Below the pieces are notes generated by a model. The model was not told where the DNA came from and made no database searches. It worked only from the letters and a program-made list of their open reading frames with translations. The translations under genes and the position numbers were made by a program. Below are positions 1 to 9,255 of a stretch of DNA of 64,000 bases, one piece after another. The stretch spans positions 1 through 64,000 of the forward strand of contig ONPD01000009.1 in the NCBI GenBank assembly GCA_900319625.1. Reading direction: 5' to 3'. Source of the DNA: an uncultured Treponema sp. Lineage in GTDB: Bacteria > Spirochaetota > Spirochaetia > Treponematales > Treponemataceae. The stretch's first letter is position 1, and each line of letters opens with the position of its first letter.

Positions 1-63
1 AACTTCTTCAGTTCTTAGTGAACTTTTTGTGGGCCGCCGCAGTGTTTCGCGACGGTGAATGTT

Positions 64-92
64 ATATTATTCACTTCGCACAAAAGTGTCAA
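64..92 (-). promoter_or_regulatory. Strong promoter reading off the left edge
   Basis: On the minus strand a -35 TTGACA (87-92) and a -10 TAATAT (64-69) are separated by exactly 17 bp. Transcription would start near position 57 and run left out of the window. The first 60 nt of the transcript show no start codon with a ribosome binding site, so the gene it serves lies outside. It could be a long-leader mRNA or a stable RNA; I cannot tell which. Confidence 0.55.
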
Positions 93-141
93 GGCTTCAA
101 TTATTAAATTTTCAATTTTTTTTTAGAAAATTATGTTATTT

Positions 142-2043
142 TTAAACAATATCAAAGTCAGCTGTTAATTCCGGAATATCTGCCTTTTTCATCTTTAAAG
201 TACGTACATCATTAAGCTTTACGTCAGTTATCCCCTTTATTGTTGTCTGCATATCAATCGACGGAATCAAAAAGAGAGCCTCACTTCCCCGAATATCGAT
301 ACAAACTCCTTCAAAAGTCATTTCCGGATTCTGAAGAAGATAAACAAGCTTCCAGTGAGTATCACTCTTACGGCTGGCTTTCTTTGCAGCAATAGAAGCC
401 GCATCACCGGCGGCAACCTTTTCAAGCATTTCATCCTTAGGCATAAGACGGCGGCCGTCAATAAAAGCGCGAAGCTGCTGATGTGCAATCAAATCTCCAT
501 AGCGGCGCAAAGGTGAAGTTACCTGAGAATAAAAAGAAAGTCCAAGTCCCGCATGAGGAGCCGGGGTAATTCCGACACTACGCTTTCTCATACACTTAAT
601 TTTTGCAAAATCACCGGCAAGACCTTCAGGGATCTTATCCGGAAATTCAGGAGCCTCCTGACTGACAAAAGGAAAAGGTATCTGATTTTTAAAGGCAAAC
701 TTTGCAGCCCCCTCCCCTGCCAGAATCATCAGCTCCGCAATCATTCCGTTACTTTCGTATTTTTCATCAGCTTCAATCGTAACTTTTTTAGTCTCCTTAT
801 CAACACTGATGGAAACCTCAGGCATCTGAATTGTTACAGCGTGATTAGCCTCGCGGCGGGCCTTATTTTTTCTTGCAATTTCAAAAAGAGGCTTTAATTC
901 AGAACTTTCCTTCTTTTCCTCAGCCTCTTTGTAAGTCATTCTGTGAACTGTGATTTTTGTTTTAAGAACTGCACATTCTTCAACCTGACAGTCATCAGAA
1001 AGCTTAAGGCGGAAAGAAAGGGCACGTGAATCTTCTTTAAGGCCAAGGGCATAATCTTCAAGGCAGGATTCACAAAGCATTCGGGAAGCACCTTCAGGAA
1101 TATAAAGGGTTGTTCCCCGGCCGCGGGCCGCAAGGTCAATTTTTGAATCCGGTAGAACAGAGCTTGCAGGATCTGCAATATGAACCCAGAGATAGCTGCC
1201 GTCAAAGGCAACCGCATCATCCGGGTCATTTGAATGCTCACTGTCGATTGCGTATGCAATTCCGGGAACTTCTACCCTCTCTTCATCGGGCATAGGTCCA
1301 AGCTGATCACTTGCAGAAGAAAAAGAAAAGCCGAAACGCGAAGGATGAGGATTTTTTGTATAATCCCAGATTCCCGTATCAATCAAAAGTTTATGAGCCT
1401 TTTCGATAGTCTGTGAAAAGCCGGCTTCCTGCATAACCTTAGATTTATCAGTTTTACAGAGGGCAAAAGCTTCTACCTCACCCATAAATTTTGCATCTTC
1501 AGGAAGATTAAGTTTTTTCTGCTTAAGACGGGCAATAAAAGCCTGACGGATTTCTGCTTCATGCTCTTTTTCATAATTTTTCTGATTGATTGAATCAATT
1601 TCTTCCTGAGAACGCGGAGTAAAAAGCAGATTTCCGTTTTTTATTTCATTCTGATTAAGGGAAAACAAAAGTCCGTCAGCAAGAGCCTTATAAAAGGCAA
1701 AAGAATCATCTGCCTTAAGGCCGCCACAGGCTAAATCACAAAGGTCTGAAAAAGAAATCGCCTCTTTAGCGGTACTTTCATCACTTGTCAAAAGCTCCCA
1801 GGCTTCAGTAATAGAATCTTTGAAATTTTCAGGATTAGAAGAAAGAACAGCATCCAGAGACGAGCAGACTGAAGAATTAAGAAGGATTACGTCTTTTTCA
1901 CGAACCTTCTGCTCGCCGTAAACAGCTTTTTTGCCGGTAGCAGTTGCCGGGCTTACAAGATATTTTACAAGATATTTATCGCCCTCGCGGTCTTCCACAA
2001 GGGCTGCCTGATTTTTATATAAAACTACAGATTTTTTTTCCAT
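142..2043 (-). CDS. RNB-domain exoribonuclease (RNase II-like)
   Basis: A 633-residue protein predicted to degrade single-stranded RNA from the 3' end in the cytoplasm. The RNB catalytic domain starts near residue 265 with the acidic motif DSEHSNDPDDAVAF, whose aspartates bind the metal in this family. It ends near residue 520 with the signature SPLRRYGDLIAHQQL. The N-terminal 200 residues are less conserved and I do not recognise a clear cold-shock domain; a short beta-rich S1-like tail may follow RNB. It is closer in size to RNase II than to the longer RNase R. The ATG at 2043 has only a weak AAGGAT in front of it. The upstream OM-protein gene ends 32 nt before, so co-transcription is possible. 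The family assignment is secure; the exact paralogue is not. Confidence 0.85.
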   Translation of the reverse strand: MEKKSVVLYKNQAALVEDREGDKYLVKYLVSPATATGKKAVYGEQKVREKDVILLNSSVCSSLDAVLSSNPENFKDSITEAWELLTSDESTAKEAISFSDLCDLACGGLKADDSFAFYKALADGLLFSLNQNEIKNGNLLFTPRSQEEIDSINQKNYEKEHEAEIRQAFIARLKQKKLNLPEDAKFMGEVEAFALCKTDKSKVMQEAGFSQTIEKAHKLLIDTGIWDYTKNPHPSRFGFSFSSASDQLGPMPDEERVEVPGIAYAIDSEHSNDPDDAVAFDGSYLWVHIADPASSVLPDSKIDLAARGRGTTLYIPEGASRMLCESCLEDYALGLKEDSRALSFRLKLSDDCQVEECAVLKTKITVHRMTYKEAEEKKESSELKPLFEIARKNKARREANHAVTIQMPEVSISVDKETKKVTIEADEKYESNGMIAELMILAGEGAAKFAFKNQIPFPFVSQEAPEFPDKIPEGLAGDFAKIKCMRKRSVGITPAPHAGLGLSFYSQVTSPLRRYGDLIAHQQLRAFIDGRRLMPKDEMLEKVAAGDAASIAAKKASRKSDTHWKLVYLLQNPEMTFEGVCIDIRGSEALFLIPSIDMQTTIKGITDVKLNDVRTLKMKKADIPELTADFDIV

Positions 2044-2075
2044 ATCCTTACTATATCAGAATATGGAAAAAATGA

Positions 2076-3326
2076 CTATTTACCGCTCTTATATGTCCAG
2101 TAAACGCCTGTTGCCCAGGTATTTAAAGTTTCTTTTGCGAAGTTATTTCTGTGCTGGAAGTCAACAAAGGCTGTAAATGAATGATTATTATCAAGTGTCC
2201 AGGTAAAATCAGGACGAAGATCAAATACAGAACCACCCCAGTAATCTTTTGTAGAAGCCCTGTCTTCCCAGGTCTTGTCTTTTGAACCAAAGGCCACAGA
2301 TGACCAGCCGCCGAATGCGAATTTTTCTGCAAACTGCCAGTTAATTCTGATTCCGCCGTAAGTTGCCGGAGTATAATCAGCATAAGTGTAGAAGGTTGCA
2401 CCGGCTTCTGGTTTCAACATAAGTCCGATTTTTGAAAAATTAAAGGTCAATGCAGCTCCGGTTCCCCAGCGTCCGCCATTTTCCTTATTGTGTTCTTTGT
2501 AATCAATTCCAAGATAAGCATCAAGAATAAAAGGCTTGAAAGCTACAGTTACACCAGTGTAAATATTTCCGGTTTCGCGGAAAAGACCGTCTACAGCAGC
2601 CGCAATTGTCAAAAAGTCAAGAGGATGGATTTTTGCACCTGCATTAAATACAGGCTTATCAGTTGTTACACCACTTGGGATTGCGCCGCCAACTTCAATA
2701 AAATCTTTATAGTGAAAGCGGGCCGCAAGGGAAGATTTTGTCTGACCATAATAATAAGCTGTGTAGCTGTTAGCGTAATAAGTATAACCGGCAACATCAG
2801 CCTGACCTGGGATTGCATCCTTCAAACCACCCTGCACAATATGACAGAAAGGTTCCCAGAGATTTCCGTTGAAGGTCGGAGCAGGACCTACCTTCCATTC
2901 AAGGCGGGTTCCCATTCCCAAATCCCAGTATTTATGAGGATGATAAATAAAATTTACGTAATATTTTTCAGCGTCACCATTAGTCCACCAGGAACCATTA
3001 TTAAAATGATTTGTATACCAGAAAGGAGTTACAACTGTATTTACAAAAGTAAAATCGTCTGTGAATTTATTAGCGGCAATATTTGTCAAAGCGCCCCAGT
3101 TAAGCATTGCATCTACAGTAAATTTCTTAATATCGATTCGAGTCTGAACAGTATCAATAAATCCATAGAATCTAAGTCCCGGATCATCATATTTACTTCC
3201 ATTGTCAAAATATGTCTTACCAAAAGTAACAGACAAAGTATTTTTTACGCCAGGTTCACTTAAAACCTGAGCAGAAGCTGCTGAAATCACAAAAGCGGCG
3301 GCAGCAAGAGCTAAAAGTTTTTTCAT
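2076..3326 (-). CDS. Outer-membrane beta-barrel protein, unknown substrate
   Basis: About 416 residues, beginning with a classic signal peptide (MKKLLALAAAAFVISAASA) and followed by alternating aromatic and polar strands rich in Y, W, F and G, typical of an outer-membrane barrel. I chose the ATG at 3326 because it has GGAGG just upstream; an in-frame ATG 12 codons earlier lacks one and would spoil the signal peptide. I do not recognise a specific porin family. The gene follows the sugar-ABC ATPase gene but is separated from it by a strong terminator, so it is probably an independent unit. A role in carbohydrate uptake would be a guess from the neighbourhood only. Confidence 0.7.
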   Translation of the reverse strand: MKKLLALAAAAFVISAASAQVLSEPGVKNTLSVTFGKTYFDNGSKYDDPGLRFYGFIDTVQTRIDIKKFTVDAMLNWGALTNIAANKFTDDFTFVNTVVTPFWYTNHFNNGSWWTNGDAEKYYVNFIYHPHKYWDLGMGTRLEWKVGPAPTFNGNLWEPFCHIVQGGLKDAIPGQADVAGYTYYANSYTAYYYGQTKSSLAARFHYKDFIEVGGAIPSGVTTDKPVFNAGAKIHPLDFLTIAAAVDGLFRETGNIYTGVTVAFKPFILDAYLGIDYKEHNKENGGRWGTGAALTFNFSKIGLMLKPEAGATFYTYADYTPATYGGIRINWQFAEKFAFGGWSSVAFGSKDKTWEDRASTKDYWGGSVFDLRPDFTWTLDNNHSFTAFVDFQHRNNFAKETLNTWATGVYWTYKSGK

Positions 3327-3344
3327 TTTTTCCTCCAAAACAAA

Positions 3345-3381
3345 TAAAAAAAAGCACCGCACAAGAAAGTGCGATGCTTTG
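3345..3381 (-). terminator. Rho-independent terminator of the ABC ATPase gene
   Basis: On the minus strand an imperfect 12-bp stem (AAAGCATCGCAC pairing with GTGCGGTGCTTT, one mismatch) closes a 6-nt loop and is followed by a run of T. It sits 40 nt after the stop of the ATPase gene and before the start of the OM-barrel gene. Confidence 0.8.
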
Positions 3382-3419
3382 GTTATAGCAAAATTTTATG
3401 ACTTAGTCAAAAAGCAGCC

Positions 3420-4541
3420 TTACCATTTCTTTTCGATTACATCACAGATGTTCTTTTCGCCTTCTTCAAGAGAGAAGAACTTAGCTTTTGCCATATTTGG
3501 AACAACGTTTACAGAGTCGCCAAGGCGGAATTCTGCAGAAGATGTTGTCTTAGCAATAATCTGCTGTCCTTTGTTAGATACAAGGTAAAGATGTGTTTCA
3601 GCACCAAGAGGTTCCTTGTTAACAATCTTCATCTGCATATCATCTTTTGCAGCAGGTTTGTCAACATAAGTCAAATCCTCAGGACGGATACCGAATGAAA
3701 CTTCTTTTCCAACGTATGCTTTAAGAGCCTTAGCCTGTTCTTCTGTAGGGTTAATCTCGAATGAACCTTCATCACAAACAATAGCACCGTTCTTTTCAAG
3801 AACTTTTACTGTAAGGAAGTTCATTGGAGGTGTTCCGATAAATCCGGCAACAAATTTGTTGATTGGGTTATTGTAGAGGTACAATGGAGCACCAATCTGC
3901 TGAATGAAACCGTCTTTCATTACAACAATCTTTGTACCAAGTGTCATAGCTTCAATCTGATCATGTGTTACATAAATCATTGTAGCCTGGAGTCTGTTGT
4001 GAAGAGCAGCCAGTTCAGAACGCATTGTTACACGGAGTTTAGCATCCAGGTTCGACAAAGGTTCATCGAACAAGAATACTTTTGGATTACGAACGATAGC
4101 ACGACCTACTGCTACACGCTGGCGCTGTCCACCAGAAAGAGCCTTAGGTTTTCTTTCAAGATACTGCTCAAGGTCAAGCTGTTTTGCAGCATCGCGAACA
4201 CGGCGGTCGATTGTGTCTTTATCCATTTTGCGGATCTTAAGACCGAATGCCATGTTATCATATACAGTCATATGTGGGTACAAAGCGTAGTTCTGGAATA
4301 CCATTGCGATATCGCGGTCTTTTGGTGGAACATCGTTCATCTCTACACCATCAATGTAAAGCTTACCTTCAGAAATGTCTTCCAAACCAGCGATCATGCG
4401 GAGTGTTGTTGATTTACCGCATCCAGATGGACCTACGAATACACAGAATTCTTTGTCCTCGATAGTGATATTGGAATTTGTTACAGCGTGAACTCCGCCG
4501 TCATAAATTTTACCAATACCTTTAAGTTCTACTTTTGCCAT
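3420..4541 (-). CDS. ugpC: Sugar ABC transporter ATP-binding protein (UgpC/MsmK/MalK family)
   Basis: A 373-residue ATPase that would energise one or more carbohydrate ABC importers from the cytoplasmic face. Walker A is GPSGCGKST (residues 37-45), the signature motif is LSGGQRQRV near 135, Walker B with DEPLSNLD follows near 160, and the switch histidine is in YVTHDQ near 192. The C-terminal 130 residues are the TOBE/regulatory domain of the MalK group. The start has AGGAGG seven bases upstream. No permease or binding-protein genes are adjacent, which fits an MsmK-type shared ATPase serving several sugar importers encoded elsewhere. It has its own promoter (4577-4604) and terminator (3345-3381), so it is monocistronic. 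Confidence 0.92.
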   Translation of the reverse strand: MAKVELKGIGKIYDGGVHAVTNSNITIEDKEFCVFVGPSGCGKSTTLRMIAGLEDISEGKLYIDGVEMNDVPPKDRDIAMVFQNYALYPHMTVYDNMAFGLKIRKMDKDTIDRRVRDAAKQLDLEQYLERKPKALSGGQRQRVAVGRAIVRNPKVFLFDEPLSNLDAKLRVTMRSELAALHNRLQATMIYVTHDQIEAMTLGTKIVVMKDGFIQQIGAPLYLYNNPINKFVAGFIGTPPMNFLTVKVLEKNGAIVCDEGSFEINPTEEQAKALKAYVGKEVSFGIRPEDLTYVDKPAAKDDMQMKIVNKEPLGAETHLYLVSNKGQQIIAKTTSSAEFRLGDSVNVVPNMAKAKFFSLEEGEKNICDVIEKKW

Positions 4542-4576
4542 TAGTGGCCTCCTAAAAGGGTTATATTATAAATTCA

Positions 4577-4604
4577 ATTCTATCATAACCACAGCAGAAG
4601 TCAA
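4577..4604 (-). promoter_or_regulatory. Promoter of the sugar ABC ATPase gene
   Basis: Minus-strand -35 TTGACT (4599-4604) and -10 TAGAAT (4577-4582) with a 16-bp spacer, about 36 nt upstream of the ATG at 4541. Confidence 0.6.
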
Positions 4605-4664
4605 ATGTAAAAGTTATAATTTTTAGTTTTATTTGAAGATTTTTCGAAATGAGGAAGGAGGAAT

Positions 4665-4692
4665 AAAAAAAGGCTTCCTGTTCAGGAAGCCT
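4665..4692 (-). terminator. Terminator after tRNA-Leu
   Basis: Minus-strand hairpin with the stem GGCTTCC/GGAAGCC (extendable to 9 bp over a tiny loop) followed by seven T. It begins only 3 nt after the tRNA discriminator base, so the tRNA gene is a single-gene unit. Confidence 0.85.
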
Positions 4693-4694
4693 TT

Positions 4695-4776
<82 letters not shown>

Positions 4777-4790
4777 GGAATGTGATATTA

Positions 4791-4819
4791 AATATATAGA
4801 TTTTAAGATTTTGTGTCAA
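4791..4819 (-). promoter_or_regulatory. tRNA-Leu promoter
   Basis: Minus-strand -35 TTGACA (4814-4819) and -10 TATATT (4791-4796), 17-bp spacer. The -10 lies 14 nt before the mature tRNA 5' end. Confidence 0.75.
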
Positions 4820-4859
4820 CAGGTAAAATCTATATTTTTAAAAATTTTTCAAAAATATT

Positions 4860-6905
4860 TTAAACTCCCAGACCGCCCACCTTAAGCTGGAAGTGGCTGA
4901 ACTCCATGGAGAAGCTGGCGCGGCCCTGGGTTGCGGATCTCAGGTTTGTGGAGAATCCGAACATTTTAGCCATAGGAGCCTGGGCGTGAATGATATCGCC
5001 GGTGGATTTTGAATCCTGACCCATGATGTTTCCGCCTCGCTGAGAAAGCTGACTGGAAGCAGGTCCCACAAACTCCTTAGGACAGGAAATATCTACGTTC
5101 ATAACAGGTTCAAGGATTACTGGATTTGCGGCTGTACAGGCCTTGTCAAAAACCATTGCGGCGCAGGCTTCAAAGGCAAAGGTTGTCGAAGTAAGCTCGT
5201 TGTAATCGATTTTTGTAACGTGAACTCCAACATCAGTACATGGATAGCCGTATTTGATTCCCGAATTAAGGGCACTTTCAAAGCCGGTTTTAATTGCTTC
5301 AAAGATTTCATCAGGGATATTACCCTGCTTAACTTCATTAACAAAGAGATTACCACTGCCCTGCTCGCGCTGTTCAACAGTAATGGTAAGGCCGGCAGTA
5401 TTTTCTTTTCCGGCAAGAACGCGGCTAAAGTCTTCACTGGCAGTAGCAGTGCCACCTACAGACTCGCGGTAGGTAACCTGAGGAGCGCCGACATTGCATT
5501 TTACGCCAAAATCATCACGCATACGGGTAACAAGAACATCCAGGTGAAGCTCACCCATACCGCTGATGATAAGCTGACCTGTTTCTGCATCTTCATGGCT
5601 TGTAAAGGTCGGGTCTTCACGGGAAAGGATTTCCAGAGTTTCATTCATCTTGTCGCGCTCGCTCATGCTTTCCGGCTCAAGGGCAACAGAAATTACCGGC
5701 TGAGGGAACTTAGGCTGTTCAAGAAGAACTGGGAAAGCCTCAGAACCGATTGTATCACCTGTCTGAGCAAGTTTAAGTCCGATAAATACAGCAATGTCGC
5801 CAGCGCTGATTGAATCGCAAGGCTCTGATTTATCTGCGTGCATGCGGAGGATTCGGTTTACACGTTCGCGCTTCTTTTTATTGATGTTGTAAATCTGAAT
5901 ACCGTTTGTAATTTTTCCTGAATACATGCGGACATAGCACAAAGGTCCCATTTCGCGGTCATACTGAATCTTAAATACAAGACCAAGTGCCATTTTTGAA
6001 GGATCGCAAGGAACTTCTACATCTTCATGAGTGTTTTTTTTAACGCGAAGTCCTTTTGCAGGAGGAACATCTGTAGGACAAGGAAGGAAGTCGATTACTG
6101 CGTCAATCAAAGGCTGAACACCCTGATTATGGCGGGCGCTTCCCATTACAAATGGAACGAAGGCACGGCTGATTGTCCCCTTACGGATTGCTTTTTTAAG
6201 CTGGTCTACAGAAATATCGCCTCCTTCAAGGTAGATTTCCATAAGTTCATCATCGCTGCCGGCAACTGTTTCAACTAATTTTTCACGCCATTCCTGAGCC
6301 TGAGCCAGACGGGATGAATCAATATCACTTTCTACGACATTTTCGCCTTCATCACCTTCAAAACGCAGCTCTTTCATTTTAAGAAGATCGATAACGCCTT
6401 CAAAATTTGCGCCCTCTCCGATTGGAATCTGCAGGGCAAGAGTTTCTACTCCAAACTTATTATGCACATCTTCCATTGAGCCGAAGAAGTCTGCACCAAT
6501 TCGGTCCATTTTATTCATAAAACAAAGACGTGGAACGGCAAACTCATCAGCCTGCTTCCATACAGTTTCTGTCTGAGGCTGAACACCATCAACCGCACAG
6601 ATTACTGCAACCGCACCGTCCAATACGCGGAGGGAGCGTTCAACTTCTGCTGTGAAGTCTACGTGGCCCGGAGTATCGATAATATTTATCTGATAATTTT
6701 TCCAGTAAGTTGTTGTGGCTGCAGAACAGATTGTAATACCACGTTCCTGTTCCTGAGCCATCCAGTCCATTGTTGCCTGACCATCATCAATTTCGCCGAT
6801 TTTATGAATTTTTCCAGTGTAAAAAAGGATGCGTTCTGTTGTTGTTGTTTTTCCTGCATCGATATGCGCCATAATACCGATGTTGCGCATTTTATCCAAA
6901 GACAT
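4860..6905 (-). CDS. fusA: Translation elongation factor G
   Basis: A GTPase of about 681 residues that translocates tRNA and mRNA through the ribosome. The G motifs are AHIDAGKTT (residues 13-21), DTPGH and NKMD. Domain II and the C-terminal domains IV-V (including GYPCTDVGVHV and the ending FQLKVGG) are all present, so the protein is full length. I placed the start at 6905 (MSLDKMRNIG), which has GAGGAG upstream; an earlier in-frame ATG at 6935 lacks a good site and would add ten atypical residues. It is transcribed alone, divergent from the cyclase gene and convergent on nothing; the tRNA gene downstream has its own promoter. Spirochaetes often carry more than one EF-G, so this need not be the only copy. 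Confidence 0.95.
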   Translation of the reverse strand: MSLDKMRNIGIMAHIDAGKTTTTERILFYTGKIHKIGEIDDGQATMDWMAQEQERGITICSAATTTYWKNYQINIIDTPGHVDFTAEVERSLRVLDGAVAVICAVDGVQPQTETVWKQADEFAVPRLCFMNKMDRIGADFFGSMEDVHNKFGVETLALQIPIGEGANFEGVIDLLKMKELRFEGDEGENVVESDIDSSRLAQAQEWREKLVETVAGSDDELMEIYLEGGDISVDQLKKAIRKGTISRAFVPFVMGSARHNQGVQPLIDAVIDFLPCPTDVPPAKGLRVKKNTHEDVEVPCDPSKMALGLVFKIQYDREMGPLCYVRMYSGKITNGIQIYNINKKKRERVNRILRMHADKSEPCDSISAGDIAVFIGLKLAQTGDTIGSEAFPVLLEQPKFPQPVISVALEPESMSERDKMNETLEILSREDPTFTSHEDAETGQLIISGMGELHLDVLVTRMRDDFGVKCNVGAPQVTYRESVGGTATASEDFSRVLAGKENTAGLTITVEQREQGSGNLFVNEVKQGNIPDEIFEAIKTGFESALNSGIKYGYPCTDVGVHVTKIDYNELTSTTFAFEACAAMVFDKACTAANPVILEPVMNVDISCPKEFVGPASSQLSQRGGNIMGQDSKSTGDIIHAQAPMAKMFGFSTNLRSATQGRASFSMEFSHFQLKVGGLGV

Positions 6906-7089
6906 AATGTTCTCCTCAACGTCTTTTTTAGTCAAATCAAAAAAAATATGGGGAATATATTAACGAATTTTCTTAATTTAGTCATTATCTGAAATTAGAC
7001 CTTAAAAAAGTAAAAAAAATCTTATTTAATAGTGACCACAAGAATAATATTCAATATAATAAGAAAAGTTTGAGAGTAAAATAAAAAAA

Positions 7090-9255
7090 ATGGCAAAAAA
7101 TAGTGAAATTAAAAACAAGAAAGAGCGTAATTTTCCTATTGGTGTAAAGCTTGCGCTCATTATCGGATTTATCGTCCTGGCTTCTCTGGGAACCGTTACC
7201 TTTTTAAACAGTTACTTTGTATCAGAAGACGTAAGAATCACAGCAGAAGAAAACAACCTTACAATCAACACAAGATCGGCACAGACCGTTCAGAACGAAC
7301 TTTCATCTGTACGCGCAAACGTACTCCAGCTGCTTGATTTGATTAACGTTTCAAGCGGCGGTAAAAACTCTGCACTTGCAAAACAGGCCGAAGCCTTCTT
7401 TTTTGAAAGAAATCAGGACATTGCAGAAATACTGCTTCTTTCAGCAAGACAAGGCCGTCAGGATTTTCTGACAAATACTCAGCTTAAAAACATCAGATTT
7501 TTTAACTCAAACGAAATTGATTTTTCTGCCACAGACACATTTATTGCCCAGGCAGGAAAATACATCACAAGAACAATAAGCGGTGAAACAATAGCCCTGA
7601 ATGCGTCACCATTTTTCAAAAGCGGTATGCTGGGCCTCTTCCTTCCCTACCACGAAAGCGGACTGGAACAGGCCTTAATCATCATCTTCAGTACAGAAAG
7701 TCTTTCGGATATTCTTGGAACAGGAAGTACAAACCAGACCTTTATCATCAACGACAGCGATGACCTTCTCTGCCACGCAGAACTGGACAGAATCTTAAGC
7801 GGACAGAGCATGACAAATCATCCGCTTGTAGAAAAGATGCGCAAGGAGAACCAGAACAACGAAGAAAGCCGTCAGGTAATTTTTGACCAGCCGGACGAAG
7901 ACGGAAAGAAAATAACAAAGCAGATTGGTGCCTTCCAGAAAATCGCCATTGCCGACATCTGCGTAATTACGACAGTTCCCCTCGACACAGTTCTTGAAGG
8001 TGTGCGTACAACAAGACGCAACAACCTCTATCTGATGGGAATCGTTCTTTTTATTTCGATTATTTTTATTCTGACCTTTGCCCGCTTTGCAATTTCACGC
8101 CCACTCCGCTTCCTTACAGCCTCTGCCGAAGAAATCAATCAGGGTAACTTTAATACTCCAATCATTTCTAAACTGAACACTAAACGCCGCGATGAAATCG
8201 GTGTTTTGAATAAATCAACTCAGGACGAACAGGAATTCCTGAATACCTTCGCCCGCTTTACAAACCGCGGTGTTGCTAAAGCCATTGCCAGAAAGGAAAT
8301 CGACTTTGAGCCACACCTTAAGGACGTAAGCATCTTCTTCAGTGATATCCGAGGCTTTACAGCCATTTCAGACGGCTTTAAAAACCGCTTTGGTGAAGAA
8401 AGCCCTCGCGAAATCATCGGATTCTTGAACGACTACATGAGCCGAATGGTAAACTGCGTTACAATTTCGGGCGGTACAATCGATAAGTTTGAAGGTGACG
8501 CTATCATGGCGGTTTGGGGAATCCTTCGCGATGAAGATTTAAGCTTTGAACTTCTGCCGGATTCTGACCCGGAGAAAAAACAGAAGGAAGAAAAGCATCT
8601 TTCACACGTAAAGCAGGACGCAATCAGCGCAATTACAGGAACAATCGCAATGCGCTATGCCCTTATGCAGTACAACAAGGATGCAGAAGCCTTTACAAAG
8701 GCACATGAAGGCGAGCCGAAAGCAAAATACAAGCCTCACATCAGAATCGGATGCGGTATCAACACAGGCCGCGCAACCTGCGGTATTATGGGAAGCGAAG
8801 ACAAGATGGAATATACGGCCATTGGAGACAGCGTAAACTTTGCAAGCCGTACAGAAAGTTCCAACAAGCCTTGTGGAACAGACATTCTGATTACCCAGGA
8901 CACCTACAATCTTCTTAAGGGCGACTACATCCGCTGCGAAGAAAACAACTTCACAATCAAGCCGGAATTTGCCGCAAGCGAAATCGTTGTAGAAATGATT
9001 CCTGTTGAGTTTGAAGTAAAAGGTAAAGGGGCACAGCACTTCTACGGTGTTGTTAATATGCCTGCTTTCGATATAGAAGAATTCTTTAAAAAAGGCGATG
9101 AAAACTTTGTTCTTGATGAAGACTGCGCCCGCTGCGTAGGAAAGACAGGTCCAAAAACCTTGAACGAAGTACGAAATCTTTTGGGAATTCCAATTCCAGA
9201 ATTTGGTTCGGTGAACTTGAATGAAGAAGAAAACAAGATTCAAGTTAAAAAATGA
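7090..9255 (+). CDS. Membrane adenylate/guanylate cyclase with periplasmic sensor and HAMP
   Basis: A 721-residue class III nucleotide cyclase that would convert ATP (or GTP) to the cyclic nucleotide in response to an extracytoplasmic signal. One membrane segment lies at about 18-40 and a second at 312-334. Between them is a roughly 270-residue periplasmic domain that I cannot assign, perhaps Cache-like. HAMP follows (335-390), then the catalytic domain with both metal aspartates in FFSDIRGF (about 415) and FEGDAIMAVWG (about 467). The pair EYTAIGDSVNFASR supplies the Asp, Asn and Arg of the transition-state region. A charged insertion of about 45 residues between the second metal Asp and the Asn/Arg motif is longer than usual. 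The next gene starts 35 nt before the stop, implying translational coupling with the FecR-domain protein. Confidence 0.88.
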   Translation: MAKNSEIKNKKERNFPIGVKLALIIGFIVLASLGTVTFLNSYFVSEDVRITAEENNLTINTRSAQTVQNELSSVRANVLQLLDLINVSSGGKNSALAKQAEAFFFERNQDIAEILLLSARQGRQDFLTNTQLKNIRFFNSNEIDFSATDTFIAQAGKYITRTISGETIALNASPFFKSGMLGLFLPYHESGLEQALIIIFSTESLSDILGTGSTNQTFIINDSDDLLCHAELDRILSGQSMTNHPLVEKMRKENQNNEESRQVIFDQPDEDGKKITKQIGAFQKIAIADICVITTVPLDTVLEGVRTTRRNNLYLMGIVLFISIIFILTFARFAISRPLRFLTASAEEINQGNFNTPIISKLNTKRRDEIGVLNKSTQDEQEFLNTFARFTNRGVAKAIARKEIDFEPHLKDVSIFFSDIRGFTAISDGFKNRFGEESPREIIGFLNDYMSRMVNCVTISGGTIDKFEGDAIMAVWGILRDEDLSFELLPDSDPEKKQKEEKHLSHVKQDAISAITGTIAMRYALMQYNKDAEAFTKAHEGEPKAKYKPHIRIGCGINTGRATCGIMGSEDKMEYTAIGDSVNFASRTESSNKPCGTDILITQDTYNLLKGDYIRCEENNFTIKPEFAASEIVVEMIPVEFEVKGKGAQHFYGVVNMPAFDIEEFFKKGDENFVLDEDCARCVGKTGPKTLNEVRNLLGIPIPEFGSVNLNEEENKIQVKK

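Noticed and set aside
2490..3263. 257-codon plus-strand frame inside the OM-barrel gene
   Set aside because: Shadow of the minus-strand gene, which has a signal peptide and an SD; the plus frame lacks both.
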